Shown here in pieces: positions 26,151 through 35,629 of a stretch of 64,000 nucleotides of DNA (its first letter is position 1; the number at the start of each line of letters is the position of its first letter). The DNA comes from Clostridiaceae bacterium (lineage in GTDB: Bacteria > Bacillota > Clostridia > Lachnospirales > Lachnospiraceae), in contig CAJTGF010000007.1 of assembly GCA_910575585.1 (NCBI GenBank), positions 62,001-126,000 of the forward strand, in the 5' to 3' direction. Both the position numbers and the translations under genes were made by a program. A model generated the notes under the pieces. It was not told the origin of the DNA. It ran no database searches and was given only the letters and a program-made list of their open reading frames with translations.

Positions 26151-27416
26151 ATGAAACATCATGATATCGTAATCATTGGCGGAGGACCGGCAGGATTATC
26201 CGCAGCAGCTGCAGCAAGGAAAGCCGGGATCCAGGATATCCTGATCCTGGAGCGTGACGGAGTACTGGGCGGCATCTTAAACCAGTGTATCCATAACGGT
26301 TTCGGGCTTCACACCTTTAAGGAAGAGCTGACAGGACCGGAGTACGCTTCCCGGTACATTGACATGGTGGAGGAGGAGAAGATCCCCTACAAGCTGAACA
26401 CCATTGTGGTTGACATCAATAAGGACAGAGAAGTTACCTACATAAACAAAGAAGAGGGTCTGGTCACCATCCAGGCAGGCGCTGTGATCCTGGCTATGGG
26501 ATGCCGGGAGCGTCCCAGGGGAGCCCTGAACACGCCGGGATACCGTCCGGCAGGCATTTACTCCGCGGGAACGGCCCAGCGGCTGATGAATATTGAGGGC
26601 TACTGCGTGGGAAAGGAAGTCGTGATCCTGGGTTCCGGTGACATCGGTCTGATCATGGCAAGGCGTATGACATTAGAGGGAGCAAAGGTAAAGGTGGTTG
26701 CGGAGCTGATGCCGTACTCCGGCGGCCTTAAGAGAAATATCGTTCAGTGTCTGGATGATTACGGCATCCCCTTAAAGCTGAGCCACACCATTATCAATAT
26801 CGAGGGCAAGGATCGCCTTACGGGCATCACTCTTGCGCAGGTGGACGAAAACCGCAATCCGATCCCCGGCACAGAGGAGCATTACACCTGCGACACCCTT
26901 CTTTTGAGCGTGGGACTGATCCCGGAAAATGAGCTGTCCAAAGGCGCGGGAGTTTCCATGAACCGGATCACTTCCGGCCCCAATGTGGACGACTGCCTTG
27001 AGACGGAAGTGGAGGGCATCTATGCCTGCGGCAATGTGCTCCATGTCCACGACCTGGTTGACTTCGTATCCCAGGAGGCGGCTCTGGCAGGGGAGAACGC
27101 GGCTGCTTACGTGAAAGAAGGCAAAGAGAAAGAAAAGACGCACAAAGTACCTCTGGTTGCGGAAAACGGCGTTCGCTACACAGTACCCCAGGTGCTGAAC
27201 GTGGATACCATGAAAGATTCGGTGACCGTGCGTTTCCGTGTGGCTGACGTTTATAAGGACCGCTGCATTGCCATATACTATGATGACAAGCTGATCTCCA
27301 GAAGAAAGAAGAAAGTCCTTGCCCCAGGCGAGATGGAGCAGGTAGTCCTCAAGAAGAGCAGCTTTGAAGAATATCCAGAGATTAAGCAGATTAAGATTTG
27401 TACGGAGGTGGAGTGA
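26151..27416 (+). CDS. FAD/NAD(P)-dependent oxidoreductase, partner of the glycerol-3-phosphate dehydrogenase
   Basis: Pyridine-nucleotide-disulfide-reductase-type flavoprotein of 421 residues. FAD fold VIIGGGPAGLSAAAAARK at the N-terminus, LNQCIHNGFGLHTF after it, a second (NAD) fold VVILGSGDIGLIMARRM around residue 163, and YACGNVLHVHDLVDFVSQEA near residue 290. The Cys pair of true disulfide reductases is absent. It begins 11 bp after the dehydrogenase gene and ends overlapping the next, so the three are co-translated. I infer that it passes electrons from glycerol-3-phosphate to NAD(P) or another acceptor, replacing GlpB. Confidence 0.8.
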   Translation: MKHHDIVIIGGGPAGLSAAAAARKAGIQDILILERDGVLGGILNQCIHNGFGLHTFKEELTGPEYASRYIDMVEEEKIPYKLNTIVVDINKDREVTYINKEEGLVTIQAGAVILAMGCRERPRGALNTPGYRPAGIYSAGTAQRLMNIEGYCVGKEVVILGSGDIGLIMARRMTLEGAKVKVVAELMPYSGGLKRNIVQCLDDYGIPLKLSHTIINIEGKDRLTGITLAQVDENRNPIPGTEEHYTCDTLLLSVGLIPENELSKGAGVSMNRITSGPNVDDCLETEVEGIYACGNVLHVHDLVDFVSQEAALAGENAAAYVKEGKEKEKTHKVPLVAENGVRYTVPQVLNVDTMKDSVTVRFRVADVYKDRCIAIYYDDKLISRRKKKVLAPGEMEQVVLKKSSFEEYPEIKQIKICTEVE

Positions 27417-27778
27417 TGGAGACAAGGAATCTGATTTGTATTGGGTGTCCTCTGGGCTGTCCGGTGACAGTGACCATGGACGGAGATAATATCGCCGTAA
27501 CAGGCAACACCTGTCCCAGAGGGGAGGACTACGCGAAAAAGGAAGTGTTAAGCCCAACCAGAATCGTAACCTCCAGTATCCGGGTCAATGGCGGAGAGAT
27601 CGCCAGAGTGTCGGTTAAGACAAAAAGCGACATCCCCAAATCGAAGATCTTTGATGTGATGAAAGAGATCCAGGCAGTCCGGGCAGAGGCGCCTGTGGCT
27701 CTGGGCCAGGTCCTGATTGAGGACTGCGCAGGCACCGGAGTAGAGATCATCGCCACAAAGGCTGTAGGACGCGTTTAG
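27416..27778 (+). CDS. DUF1667 cysteine-motif protein
   Basis: Small protein (120 residues) with two Cys clusters: CIGCPLGC near the start and CPRGEDYA around residue 42, a pattern like the Fe-S region of molybdopterin oxidoreductases. It is the usual third gene after the two flavoproteins in Firmicutes glp operons. The ATG at 27416 shares a base with the preceding TGA (ATGA overlap) and has GGAGGTGGAG upstream; the earlier in-frame start is rejected. Probably an electron carrier subunit; not shown by sequence alone. Confidence 0.8.
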   Translation: METRNLICIGCPLGCPVTVTMDGDNIAVTGNTCPRGEDYAKKEVLSPTRIVTSSIRVNGGEIARVSVKTKSDIPKSKIFDVMKEIQAVRAEAPVALGQVLIEDCAGTGVEIIATKAVGRV

Positions 27779-27941
27779 ACGCGGATTTTTGGGCCGCATC
27801 CCCATTAGAGCGGTATCGGTATGCAACGCTCTAAGCGGACCGGAAAGCGCGTATTGCCTAATTATAGATTTCGGCTGGGCAGTATCGGAAGATTGCCTGA
27901 TATTCCGATGCTGCTCCAACGGCCGGAGATTAAGGACAAAG

Positions 27942-28784
27942 ATGGAGAAATTTGTGGAGAAAAATAAAAAGCCTGACGACCGGGCCGGTCTTCTTGAGAA
28001 GATCAATTTGTTTGTGCTGGATATGGACGGAACATTTTATCTGGGAGACCAGGTGATCGACGGCGCTGTTGATTTTGTGCGGTATGTGGAGAAAAAGGGC
28101 AGAAACGTTTTATTTTTTACCAACAATTCTTCCCAGTCCCCCAAAGTATATATGGAGCGGCTGAAACATATGGGCTGTCCCATTACAAGAGAGCAGATCA
28201 TGACCTCCGGTGACGTGACCATTACCTACTTAAAGGAACACCACAGGGGGAAACGGGTGTACCTGGTAGGTACCGAAGCGCTGAGGGAAAGTTTTCAGGA
28301 GGAGGGGATCTGCTTGTGGAGGGAGAAAGACCCGGATCCGGAAATTGTGGTTGTGGGCTTTGACACCACATTGACCTATGAGAAACTGTGCCGGGCCTGT
28401 GAGTATATCCGGAGAGGGGCGCTGTTTCTGGCGACCCATCTGGATCTAAACTGTCCCACAAAAGACGGATTTATACCGGACTGCGGTTCTTTCTGCGCGG
28501 CGATCACCGCGTCCACGGGGGTGGAGCCCAAGTATCTGGGTAAGCCGTTTCCGGAGACCCTTGACATGGTGTTAGTGAGGACGGGGGAGAAAAAGGAGCG
28601 GACGGCTTTCGTAGGAGACCGTCTGTACACGGATGTAGCCACAGGAGTATACCACGGCGCCTGGGGCTTTTTGGTGCTGACAGGGGAGACTACCCAAAAG
28701 GACCTGGAAAACTCCAGGATACAGCCTCATGGGGTCTTTCGATCCCTGGGGGAGATGAAGGAGCTGCTGGAAGGAGTCATTTAG
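27942..28784 (+). CDS. HAD-IIA family phosphatase (NagD/p-nitrophenylphosphatase-like)
   Basis: Phosphatase of the HAD superfamily, 280 residues from ATG 27942; the frame is open upstream but lacks a ribosome site. Motif I is FVLDMDGTFYLGD, motif II FFTNNSSQSP, motif III Lys in LGKPFPETLDMV and motif IV FVGDRLYTDVATG. The C2-type cap lies between II and III. Substrates in this subfamily are small phosphates (glycerol phosphate, phosphoglycolate, UMP). Placement after the glp genes makes glycerol-3-phosphate a reasonable guess. The 163-bp gap before it holds a TTAGAGCG/CGCTCTAA hairpin (27805-27834). Its stop overlaps the stop of the convergent gene. Confidence 0.85.
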   Translation: MEKFVEKNKKPDDRAGLLEKINLFVLDMDGTFYLGDQVIDGAVDFVRYVEKKGRNVLFFTNNSSQSPKVYMERLKHMGCPITREQIMTSGDVTITYLKEHHRGKRVYLVGTEALRESFQEEGICLWREKDPDPEIVVVGFDTTLTYEKLCRACEYIRRGALFLATHLDLNCPTKDGFIPDCGSFCAAITASTGVEPKYLGKPFPETLDMVLVRTGEKKERTAFVGDRLYTDVATGVYHGAWGFLVLTGETTQKDLENSRIQPHGVFRSLGEMKELLEGVI

Positions 28785-29473
28785 GGAAGAGGGTCCTTTT
28801 CAAAGGCGTATTCAAGAAAACGTATCACGGCATCCGGATGCTGTGTGTAGGAGAATACCATAAGATAATGGGGGGCAGCCGTATGGGAGGCTGCTCCTTT
28901 TGAAAAACGGGAGCCTTCCAGGCTGACGGCGCAGGCTTTTGTCACCCCCTGGGAATCGGGGATATAATAAAGATTGTCTTTCAGCTGCCCAGCCAGTTGG
29001 GAGGGAAGGAGCTGTTCCAGATCACAGAGCGGGAAGGTTTTGCTGTAATAATCCGTAAGCTCTCTGGTGGTAACGAGAAAATCCAGCTCTCTGGCGGAGA
29101 CGTAGGCCACGATCTTGCTCTGGCTGGCGGTGTGGTAGTCGATGGAGGAGCCTCTTTGGATGTAAAGGCTGTCGTCAAACACAACCTGCTGTTTGGAAGA
29201 AAGCCCTAACACCCGGGAAAACTCCTTAGCGATCTGGTCCGCGGGAAAACAGTTGGTTTCGTCGTTGGTGAAAAATCCTTCCAGCACGGTTTCGCGCCGC
29301 GTCTGCATCCAGACGTCTCCAAGATAAAATCCTGCCAGCGCAAGGCATAAAAAGATAAAAGCATACCCTCGGTAGTAATCCAGGATAAAGCGGAGTTTCT
29401 GTGTAAATGAAAGGGTTCTTAACGTAGCAATGTCTTTGGAAAAGCTTTCCCGAATTCTCTGTAAAAATCTCAT
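28781..29473 (-). CDS. Membrane-anchored protein of unknown function, paralogue of 38670-39350
   Basis: 230 residues. A cytoplasmic N-terminal tail (about 33 residues, basic) is followed by one membrane helix (about 36-54) and an outer domain. The outer domain shares with the paralogue at 38670 the phrases K-x-x-A-x-V-x-[SA]-RELD, E-x-TD-x-Y, DLEQLLP, KD-x-L, AVSL and a closing T-x-H-x-DA-x-I. These lines resemble a degenerate solute-binding-like or TlpA-unrelated fold that I cannot name. ATG at 29473 follows AAGGAGAG. It is divergent, 53 bp apart, from a YesL-family gene, and the second pair has the same arrangement. Confidence 0.75.
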   Translation of the reverse strand: MRFLQRIRESFSKDIATLRTLSFTQKLRFILDYYRGYAFIFLCLALAGFYLGDVWMQTRRETVLEGFFTNDETNCFPADQIAKEFSRVLGLSSKQQVVFDDSLYIQRGSSIDYHTASQSKIVAYVSARELDFLVTTRELTDYYSKTFPLCDLEQLLPSQLAGQLKDNLYYIPDSQGVTKACAVSLEGSRFSKGAASHTAAPHYLMVFSYTQHPDAVIRFLEYAFEKDPLP

Positions 29474-29526
29474 AAGTTCTCTCCTTGTGGTATACGGATT
29501 AAAAATAATAAAAAAGGAAGATTGCC

Positions 29527-30147
29527 ATGAATCATTTGTTTAATCCTGAAAATCGGTTTTGGAATTTTATGAACAAGATCACGGATGTATTTCTTTTGGG
29601 GATCCTGTGGTTTCTATTCTCCATCCCTGTGGTCACCATGGGCGCTGCCACCACATCCCTGTATCAGTTTACCCTGAAACAGGCGGATGACGAGGAGGGC
29701 TATGTTTTCAAAAGCTTTCTGAAAGCGTTCATGAAAAATTTCAGGCAGGCCACGATGCTGTGGCTGATCGTTCTGGCGGCAGGCGCTTTTCTGGCGGCGG
29801 ATATGTGGGCCTGTATGCGGATTTCCATCCCCTCTGGGGTGCGGGTAGTCTGTTTCGGCGTCCTTTTGTGCCTGAGCCTTATTTACATCCTGACTGCGCT
29901 TTACATCTTTCCTGTACTGTCCAGATTTTGCCTGCCCATAAAAACCATCCTGCCTCACAGCTTCATTATGGCCATGGGCAACCTCTACATATCGGTGACC
30001 GTGCTGGTGACTTACATGGTATTCGGGGTCCTGGCCTGGCATATTCCCGTTCTGTTTCCCGTATTTATGGCGCTGGCTGCTTTTATCAGCTCCTATTTGT
30101 TCCGGTATGTATTCGCACGTTACCAGGAGGATAATGACGCGGCGTAA
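29527..30147 (+). CDS. YesL family (DUF624) membrane protein
   Basis: 206 residues with about five membrane helices. Family hallmarks: W-x-F near the start, LWFLFSIPVVTMGAATTSLY, then the cytoplasmic loop EGYVFKSFLKAFMKNFRQAT. YesL proteins are found beside sugar ABC importers and yesMN-type regulators in Firmicutes; function unknown. Here the sugar-type importer starts 1.4 kb further on, across a LacI regulator. It has a paralogue at 39510 in an equivalent divergent pair. Confidence 0.85.
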   Translation: MNHLFNPENRFWNFMNKITDVFLLGILWFLFSIPVVTMGAATTSLYQFTLKQADDEEGYVFKSFLKAFMKNFRQATMLWLIVLAAGAFLAADMWACMRISIPSGVRVVCFGVLLCLSLIYILTALYIFPVLSRFCLPIKTILPHSFIMAMGNLYISVTVLVTYMVFGVLAWHIPVLFPVFMALAAFISSYLFRYVFARYQEDNDAA

Positions 30148-30160
30148 AGGACCGCGTCTT

Positions 30161-31225
30161 CTAATCTTCTTCTTTTACCTTTCCGGTAGTGCGGCCGATC
30201 ACCAGCCGGCTCTGATATTCTACCCGAGTGATGGCATTGTCATCGATCGACTCTGATTCCACCCGAAATTTTTCCGACAGCAGCCGGATGCTGCTCCTGC
30301 CTCTCTCCACAATGGCGTGTTCGATCGTAGTCAGATCCACACCCGAAAATCTGGAGGGATAGATATTATCAAAGCCGCAGAGGCTCATGTCTTCCGGGAT
30401 GCGTATCCCGGCATCGATCAGGGCGGCTCTCACGCCGTAGGCCACCATATCGTTGATCGCCACGATGGCAGTGACTTTGGGCGATTCTTCCAAACATCTG
30501 CGGGCCAGAGCATAGCCCACTTCATGCTCCACTTCCGTGACGTATAATTCCTTGTGGGAGGAAACATCCTGGCTGTACACTGTGACGGTGCCCAAAGGGC
30601 AGGACTGGGAATATTCATCTCTTAATCCGTCGCACCGCTTCAGCCGGGAGGAATGTTCCTCGTTGAGGGTAGTGGAGATATAAGCGATATGCTTGTGGCC
30701 CAGTTTTATCAGGTGGTCGGCCACCATGCGTCCGGCGGAATAATTGTTCACGTCCACGGTGTCAAGGTTTAAGTCGTAAGCCCGGTCGCCCACTGCCACG
30801 ATGGGGACCACCTTGCTGGTCTCCTCCGCCAGACGGGGCTGCTGGGGGATCATGGAAAAAATAACGCCGTCAATGTTGGGCTCCGTGGCCATCTCAAGGA
30901 CTTCACGCTCCGCGGCCTTATCCCAGTATGTGGTAAAGACCAAAGTAAGATACCCCCGCAGCCTGGCCTCCTGCTCCATGCTCTGGATCAGGGTGGCATA
31001 GTAAGGGTTCATAAGGGAAGGACAGACAATAAGGATGGTCTGCCTGGGGTTTTTATGGCGCTGATTTTTTTTGGAGATATATCCCATCTGACGGCTGGTC
31101 CGGTAAACATTTTGGATCGTCTGCTCCGTAAACCTGGACAGATTTCTGCCGTTGAGGATCATGGAAACGGAGGCGGGGGAGACTCCCGCGGCAGCGGCGA
31201 TGTCTTTGATCGTTGTTTTTTTCAT
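30161..31225 (-). CDS. LacI family transcriptional regulator
   Basis: 354 residues from ATG 31225 (MKKTTIKDIAAAAGVSPASVS) with TAGGAGGTTACTGT upstream. The N-terminal LacI helix-turn-helix spans residues 3-50 with the hinge-like region after it, and a periplasmic-binding-protein-type effector domain follows (from about ILIVCPSLMNPYYATLIQS). Divergent from the ABC importer, which it probably represses until a sugar- or glycerol-phosphate-type ligand is bound. It ends 14 bp from the YesL gene (convergent). Confidence 0.9.
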   Translation of the reverse strand: MKKTTIKDIAAAAGVSPASVSMILNGRNLSRFTEQTIQNVYRTSRQMGYISKKNQRHKNPRQTILIVCPSLMNPYYATLIQSMEQEARLRGYLTLVFTTYWDKAAEREVLEMATEPNIDGVIFSMIPQQPRLAEETSKVVPIVAVGDRAYDLNLDTVDVNNYSAGRMVADHLIKLGHKHIAYISTTLNEEHSSRLKRCDGLRDEYSQSCPLGTVTVYSQDVSSHKELYVTEVEHEVGYALARRCLEESPKVTAIVAINDMVAYGVRAALIDAGIRIPEDMSLCGFDNIYPSRFSGVDLTTIEHAIVERGRSSIRLLSEKFRVESESIDDNAITRVEYQSRLVIGRTTGKVKEED

Positions 31226-31559
31226 ACAGTAACCTCCTAAAACCGTTAACCAATATGTTGTTTTAAAAAGTTTAACATTTTTCAACAGATAAATCAAGCA
31301 CTTTTTTATCAAAAATAAAAATTACTCTAGATATAATACACGAAATTATAGAAAATATGAAAAAAGAACAAGGTTAATATTGACAAATAGCACAAAAATA
31401 TGGTAAGTTTATAGTACATAAATTCTATCCTTGTTAAGGATATCGTTAAATATTGGTAAAACATCACACTGGGCGCCCTGTATTTTGTGATTAATATTTA
31501 ACAATGTTTAACAAAAATTCAACAAGTATTTTACTAAAAAATGATCGGAGGAAGTATCT
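31226..31559. promoter_or_regulatory. AT-rich divergent control region between lacI-type gene and ABC importer
   Basis: 334 bp without a gene. It contains TTGACA at 31380-31385, a CCTTGTTAAGG partial palindrome near 31430, and several GTTTAAC/TTTAACA-type motifs at both ends (near 31249, 31272, 31497, 31507). These motifs recur in inverted orientation and are candidate operators; I could not single out one operator. Much more AT-rich than its surroundings. Confidence 0.5.
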
Positions 31560-32924
31560 ATGAAGAAGATGTTGTCAGTAGTATTGACGGCAGCGCTGGG
31601 GTGCAGCCTGCTTAGCGGGTGCAGCGGCGGAGGTTCCACAGGCGGCAGAGCACAGCAGGCTGCCCAGGGCGGTTCCGGAGATGAGGCGGCCGGAGGGGCT
31701 GCTTCAGCAGATCCGTCCGCGTATGAGGTTACAGAGCCGATTACCATCCAGTGGTGGCATGCTCTGGAAGATCAGTATTCCCAGACAGTGGCGGAGATCG
31801 TGGAGGGCTTCAACAGCTCCCAGGATCTGATTACCGTGGAGGCCACCTATGTGGGAAGTTATGCTCAGACCAATGAGGCTCTGGTGGCGGCCAACGCGGC
31901 GGGGACAGGACTTCCGGCAGTGACCGTGGCCAACACGCCTTACGTGGCAGAGTACGGCGCGGGCGGCCTTACGGAAGATCTGACGCCCTACATCCAGGCT
32001 ACGGGATTTGAAATTGACGATTTCGGAAAAGGCATGGTGGACGCGTCAAGCTACGACGGAAAGCAGGTGGCCCTTCCGTTCCTTATCTCTACCCAGATCA
32101 TGTATTACAATAAGGATATGGCAGATGCGGAAGGCATCACCATCCCGGAGAAGTGGGACGATATGGACGCGTTTTTGGAGAAGGCTTCCGTGGTCAACGG
32201 CGGCGCCACAGAGCGGTACGGAACCATTATTCCAGGGTGGGATCAGTGGTATTTTGAGACCTTTTACTTAAACCAGGGTGTGAAGCTGATCAACGACGAC
32301 CGGGTTTCCACAGACCTTGACAGCGAGGCGGCGGTGGGACTGGTGAACCAGTTCAGAGGCTGGGTTGACAAGGGCTATGTGAACTGGACTACCATGGACA
32401 GCGACGCTTCCTCCAATATGAGGCAGGCGTTCATCGACGGCAAGGCATTTTCCGTGATCCACACCAGTTCTCTGTACAATACTTATGTTGACAAGTGCGA
32501 TTTTGAGGTAGGCATGGCGTGGCTGCCGGGAGGCGACACCAAGAATCAGGAGATCGGCGGCTGTGTGCTTTTGATCCCCTCCAAAAACGACCAGGCTACC
32601 AAGAACGCGGCATGGCAGTTTTTGTCCTACCTGTGCAGCAAGGAAGTAAATATGAAGTGGGCCAGGGAGACCGGCTATATTCCTACAAGAAATTCCGTGC
32701 TCCAGACCGAAGAGGGCAAAGAATTCCTGAAAGAGAAGCCTGCGTTCCAGTGTATTTTTGACAATCTTGACCTGATCAACCCCAGGATCCAGCATCCGGG
32801 CTGGAATCAGCTGTCCACCATCTGGAAGAACTATATGCTTGAGATCATGGTGGAGGATGTGGATATCCCGTCAAAGCTGGAAACTATGGTGGAAGAGATC
32901 AATGAAGTTCTGGAAGACGCATAA
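31560..32924 (+). CDS. ABC importer solute-binding lipoprotein, UgpB-like
   Basis: Extracellular substrate receptor. 454 residues with a lipoprotein signal (MKKMLSVV..., lipobox LLSGC, Cys21) and a low-complexity Gly/Ala/Ser linker. The mature part matches family-1 extracellular binding proteins and is close in phrasing to UgpB: TIQWWHALE, LPFLISTQIMYYNKDMA, ETGYIPTRNSV. Given the phosphodiesterase and GlpP genes downstream I infer glycerol-3-phosphate or glycerophosphodiesters as ligand; a sugar is the alternative. ATG follows GATCGGAGGAAG. Confidence 0.85.
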   Translation: MKKMLSVVLTAALGCSLLSGCSGGGSTGGRAQQAAQGGSGDEAAGGAASADPSAYEVTEPITIQWWHALEDQYSQTVAEIVEGFNSSQDLITVEATYVGSYAQTNEALVAANAAGTGLPAVTVANTPYVAEYGAGGLTEDLTPYIQATGFEIDDFGKGMVDASSYDGKQVALPFLISTQIMYYNKDMADAEGITIPEKWDDMDAFLEKASVVNGGATERYGTIIPGWDQWYFETFYLNQGVKLINDDRVSTDLDSEAAVGLVNQFRGWVDKGYVNWTTMDSDASSNMRQAFIDGKAFSVIHTSSLYNTYVDKCDFEVGMAWLPGGDTKNQEIGGCVLLIPSKNDQATKNAAWQFLSYLCSKEVNMKWARETGYIPTRNSVLQTEEGKEFLKEKPAFQCIFDNLDLINPRIQHPGWNQLSTIWKNYMLEIMVEDVDIPSKLETMVEEINEVLEDA

Positions 32925-32948
32925 AGAAGAGTAAGACAGTTTAGAAAG

Positions 32949-32983
32949 CGGCCTTCGGTTTTACTGCCGAGGGCCGTATTTTC
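32949..32983 (+). terminator. Intercistronic hairpin after the binding-protein gene
   Basis: CGGCCTTCGG pairs with CCGAGGGCCG, followed by TATTTTC. Typical partial terminator that gives more binding protein than permease. Confidence 0.6.
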
Positions 32984-33000
32984 AAAAAGGAGGCGTTAAG

Positions 33001-33909
33001 GTGGAGAAGAAACCTTTCATGAAGCCGAGGACTGTATCAGCGGTAAAAGATTTTGTCTGTGTCCTGCCGGCGCTGATTTTTCTGGCAATATTTACGTATT
33101 ACCCCATCTGCAGGCTGATCCAGATCAGTTTTACGGACTGGAACCTGCTGAATGACCGTTGGAATTATGTGGGACTTAAGAACTGGATCTGGCTGTTTAA
33201 CGGTTCGGGGACCAAGCATCTGTTAAATTCCTTAAAGGTGACTATCCTGTATTCCATAGGCGAGCTGGCCATTACCCTGGTGGGAGGACTGATATTCGCG
33301 CTGATCTTCAACCGGATGAACGCGGCGTTTTCCTTTATGAGGGCAGTTGTATTTGTGCCTAAGTATGTGGCCATGTCCTCGGCAGCGGTTGTGTTTTTGT
33401 GGATACTGAACACGGATAACGGTATTTTGAATTATCTCATCACTTCCCTGGGTCTGCCGGCAGTTGACTGGCTGGGCAATCGGAATACGGCTCTTTTGTC
33501 CGTGCTCCTCCTTACGGGGTGGAGGGCAGTGGGATACGGCATGATGATCTATCTGTCGGCCATGATCGGGATCTCCAAAGATTACTATGAGGCCGCGTCA
33601 TTGGACGGGGCCACGGCGGTGCAGAGATTTTGGAAGATCACCATTCCCATGCTTTCGCCTACGACGCTGTTTTTGTTTGTGACCACGTTTATCTCCTCCA
33701 TGAAAGTGTTCCAGTCGGTTGACATTTTGACCAAGGGAGGACCGTACCGCTCCACAGAGGTGTTTGTGTATAAGATCTACCTGTATGCTATGGAGGATTT
33801 CCGTATGGACAGAGCTTCCGTCATCGCCATCGCGTTTTTCGTGCTGCTTCTGATCATTACGGCATCTACCTTTAAGGTTTCCAACAGCAGCGTTCATTAC
33901 GATTCATAA
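33001..33909 (+). CDS. ABC importer permease, UgpA/MalF type
   Basis: 302 residues with six membrane helices. The EAA loop, which docks the ATPase, reads YYEAASLDGATAVQRFWKITIPMLSP near residue 200. GTG start at 33001 follows AAAGGAGGCG; no ATG is better placed. Forms a heterodimer with the next gene product. No ATP-binding gene is in this operon, as is usual when a shared MsmK/UgpC-type ATPase is used. Confidence 0.9.
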   Translation: MEKKPFMKPRTVSAVKDFVCVLPALIFLAIFTYYPICRLIQISFTDWNLLNDRWNYVGLKNWIWLFNGSGTKHLLNSLKVTILYSIGELAITLVGGLIFALIFNRMNAAFSFMRAVVFVPKYVAMSSAAVVFLWILNTDNGILNYLITSLGLPAVDWLGNRNTALLSVLLLTGWRAVGYGMMIYLSAMIGISKDYYEAASLDGATAVQRFWKITIPMLSPTTLFLFVTTFISSMKVFQSVDILTKGGPYRSTEVFVYKIYLYAMEDFRMDRASVIAIAFFVLLLIITASTFKVSNSSVHYDS

Positions 33910-33924
33910 AAAGGAGGCATACCT

Positions 33925-34806
33925 ATGAGCGGAACCAAAGCAGCCAGCCATCTGGAACGGGAGCTGGCAGCGAAAAGAAAAAAGAAGATAATTAAGATCG
34001 TGCAGTATACACTGGCTATCATAGTAACTCTCATCGTGATGTTTCCTTTGTACTGGATGCTGTCATCCTCTGTAAAGTCACAGGAGGAGATCCTGCTCCT
34101 AAAGCCGACGCTTTGGCCAAAGGAGATCCATCTGGAGAACTATGCCAATGTATTTAACCGGGTCGATTTCGGAAAGTATTATTACAATACCATCGTTATG
34201 ACCGCGGGCATCCTGATCTCCCAGATCGTCACCGGTGTTTTCGCGGCTTACGGATTTTCAAAAGGAAAATTTAAGGGACAGAATCTGTGCTTTATGATCG
34301 TGCTGGGCGCGCTGATGATCCCCATCCAGGTTACCTTTATCCCCATCTACATTATGTGCGCCAACTGGGGACTGTCCGATACGTTTTTGGGACTGATCCT
34401 TCCGGAGTGCATTTCTCCCTACTACATCTTTATGCTGCGGCAGACGTTTATGGCCATTGATGACAGCTATATTGACGCGGCCAAGGTGGACGGACTTGGC
34501 AGAGTGGGAGTGATCACTAAGATCCTGACGCCTATGTGTAAATCAACGCTGTTTACCACGACCCTGGTGACATTTACCAATGGATGGAACAGCTATTTCT
34601 GGCCTAAGATCATTGCGAAAAACGAACAGAGGAGAGTTCTGACCGTTGGGCTGGCCCAGCTGAAAAATACATTTGCCGGTCAGGCCACCATGAACAACCA
34701 TGAGATCATGGCCGGCGCTGTTATGGCCATCTTCCCTGTAGTGATCCTGTTTTTTGTTTTCCAGAAATATATGCTGACCGGATACTCCAAAGCTGCCATG
34801 AAATAG
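33925..34806 (+). CDS. ABC importer permease, UgpE/MalG type
   Basis: 293 residues with six membrane helices; first helix after a basic tail, MFPLYWMLSSSVKSQEE as in MalG/UgpE, and an EAA-type loop YIDAAKVDGLGRVGVITKILTPM. It starts 15 bp after the partner permease behind AAAAGGAGGC. The C-terminus ends FVFQKYMLTGYSKAAMK, a family signature (…KYxxxGxxxGAVK) with KAAMK instead of GAVKG. Confidence 0.9.
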   Translation: MSGTKAASHLERELAAKRKKKIIKIVQYTLAIIVTLIVMFPLYWMLSSSVKSQEEILLLKPTLWPKEIHLENYANVFNRVDFGKYYYNTIVMTAGILISQIVTGVFAAYGFSKGKFKGQNLCFMIVLGALMIPIQVTFIPIYIMCANWGLSDTFLGLILPECISPYYIFMLRQTFMAIDDSYIDAAKVDGLGRVGVITKILTPMCKSTLFTTTLVTFTNGWNSYFWPKIIAKNEQRRVLTVGLAQLKNTFAGQATMNNHEIMAGAVMAIFPVVILFFVFQKYMLTGYSKAAMK

Positions 34807-34816
34807 AAAAAAAGCC

Positions 34817-34845
34817 TTGAATTAAGGGGCATATGGCAGTATAAT
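34817..34845 (+). promoter_or_regulatory. Promoter of the phosphodiesterase gene
   Basis: TTGAAT, 17-bp spacer, perfect TATAAT; 34 bp before the start codon. Confidence 0.65.
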
Positions 34846-34879
34846 AGGCGGCGTAATAAAGAGAAGGGACTGTAAAAAG

Positions 34880-35614
34880 ATGAAAGTATGGGCGCACAGG
34901 GGATATAGCGGAAGGTATCCGGAGAATACGATGCTGGCTTTTAAAAAAGCGGCCGAGGCCGGATGCGACGGCATAGAGTTGGATGTTCAGCTGACAAAGG
35001 ATGATGTGCTGGTTGTTATCCATGACGAGACCATTGACCGTGTGACGGACGGCACAGGCAGGGTGGTGGATTACACCTATGAGGAATTGAAGCGGTTTAA
35101 CGCCGCGAAGAAGTTTTTGGAGGCAGGATTTCATCCGGTTCCCACATTTGAAGAGTACTGTGCTTGGGCGGCCGACATTGGCATGGTCACCAATATTGAG
35201 ATAAAGACGGGACATTATTATTATGAGGATATTGAGAGAAAGATCGTGGACATGGTCAGAAGCCACGGTCTGGAGGATAAGGTGCTGTATTCTTCCTTTA
35301 ATCACATATCCCTGGTCAGGATCAAGGAGCTGGCCCCAGAGGCGCAGTGCGGCGCGCTTTTAGGTGAGGCGGGGATGGGCAATGCGGGTTATTATTGCCA
35401 TTCCAGAGGATTTCAGTGGTATCATCCGGGCTATAAAGGGCTTACGGAGGAATTGGTGCGGGGCTGTAAAGAGTATGGGATCGGCATCAATGTCTGGACG
35501 GTCAATGGCATGGACGAGCTGGAACAGTTGGATCTGTGGGAGTGCGGCGGCGTGATCACCAACTATCCGGCAGTGTGCAGAGCCTGGGTGGATCGTAAGA
35601 AGAGTAAGGCTTAA
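34880..35614 (+). CDS. Glycerophosphodiester phosphodiesterase, cytoplasmic
   Basis: Hydrolyses glycerophosphodiesters to glycerol-3-phosphate and an alcohol. 244 residues, no signal peptide, so UgpQ-like. Catalytic and metal motifs: AHRGYSGRYPENTMLAFKKA (His and Glu-Asn), ELDVQLTKDDVLVVIHDETIDR (metal Glu/Asp and catalytic His), then NIEIKTG. It follows the importer with its own promoter, so imported diesters can be cleaved inside the cell. The product feeds the flavoprotein operon at 24.7 kb. Confidence 0.93.
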   Translation: MKVWAHRGYSGRYPENTMLAFKKAAEAGCDGIELDVQLTKDDVLVVIHDETIDRVTDGTGRVVDYTYEELKRFNAAKKFLEAGFHPVPTFEEYCAWAADIGMVTNIEIKTGHYYYEDIERKIVDMVRSHGLEDKVLYSSFNHISLVRIKELAPEAQCGALLGEAGMGNAGYYCHSRGFQWYHPGYKGLTEELVRGCKEYGIGINVWTVNGMDELEQLDLWECGGVITNYPAVCRAWVDRKKSKA

Positions 35615-35629
35615 AAACGCATATAGTTG

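Noticed and set aside
27789-27941. Extended N-terminus of the HAD phosphatase
   Set aside because: The 51 extra codons precede motif I by an unusual distance, lack a ribosome site and do not resemble the family.
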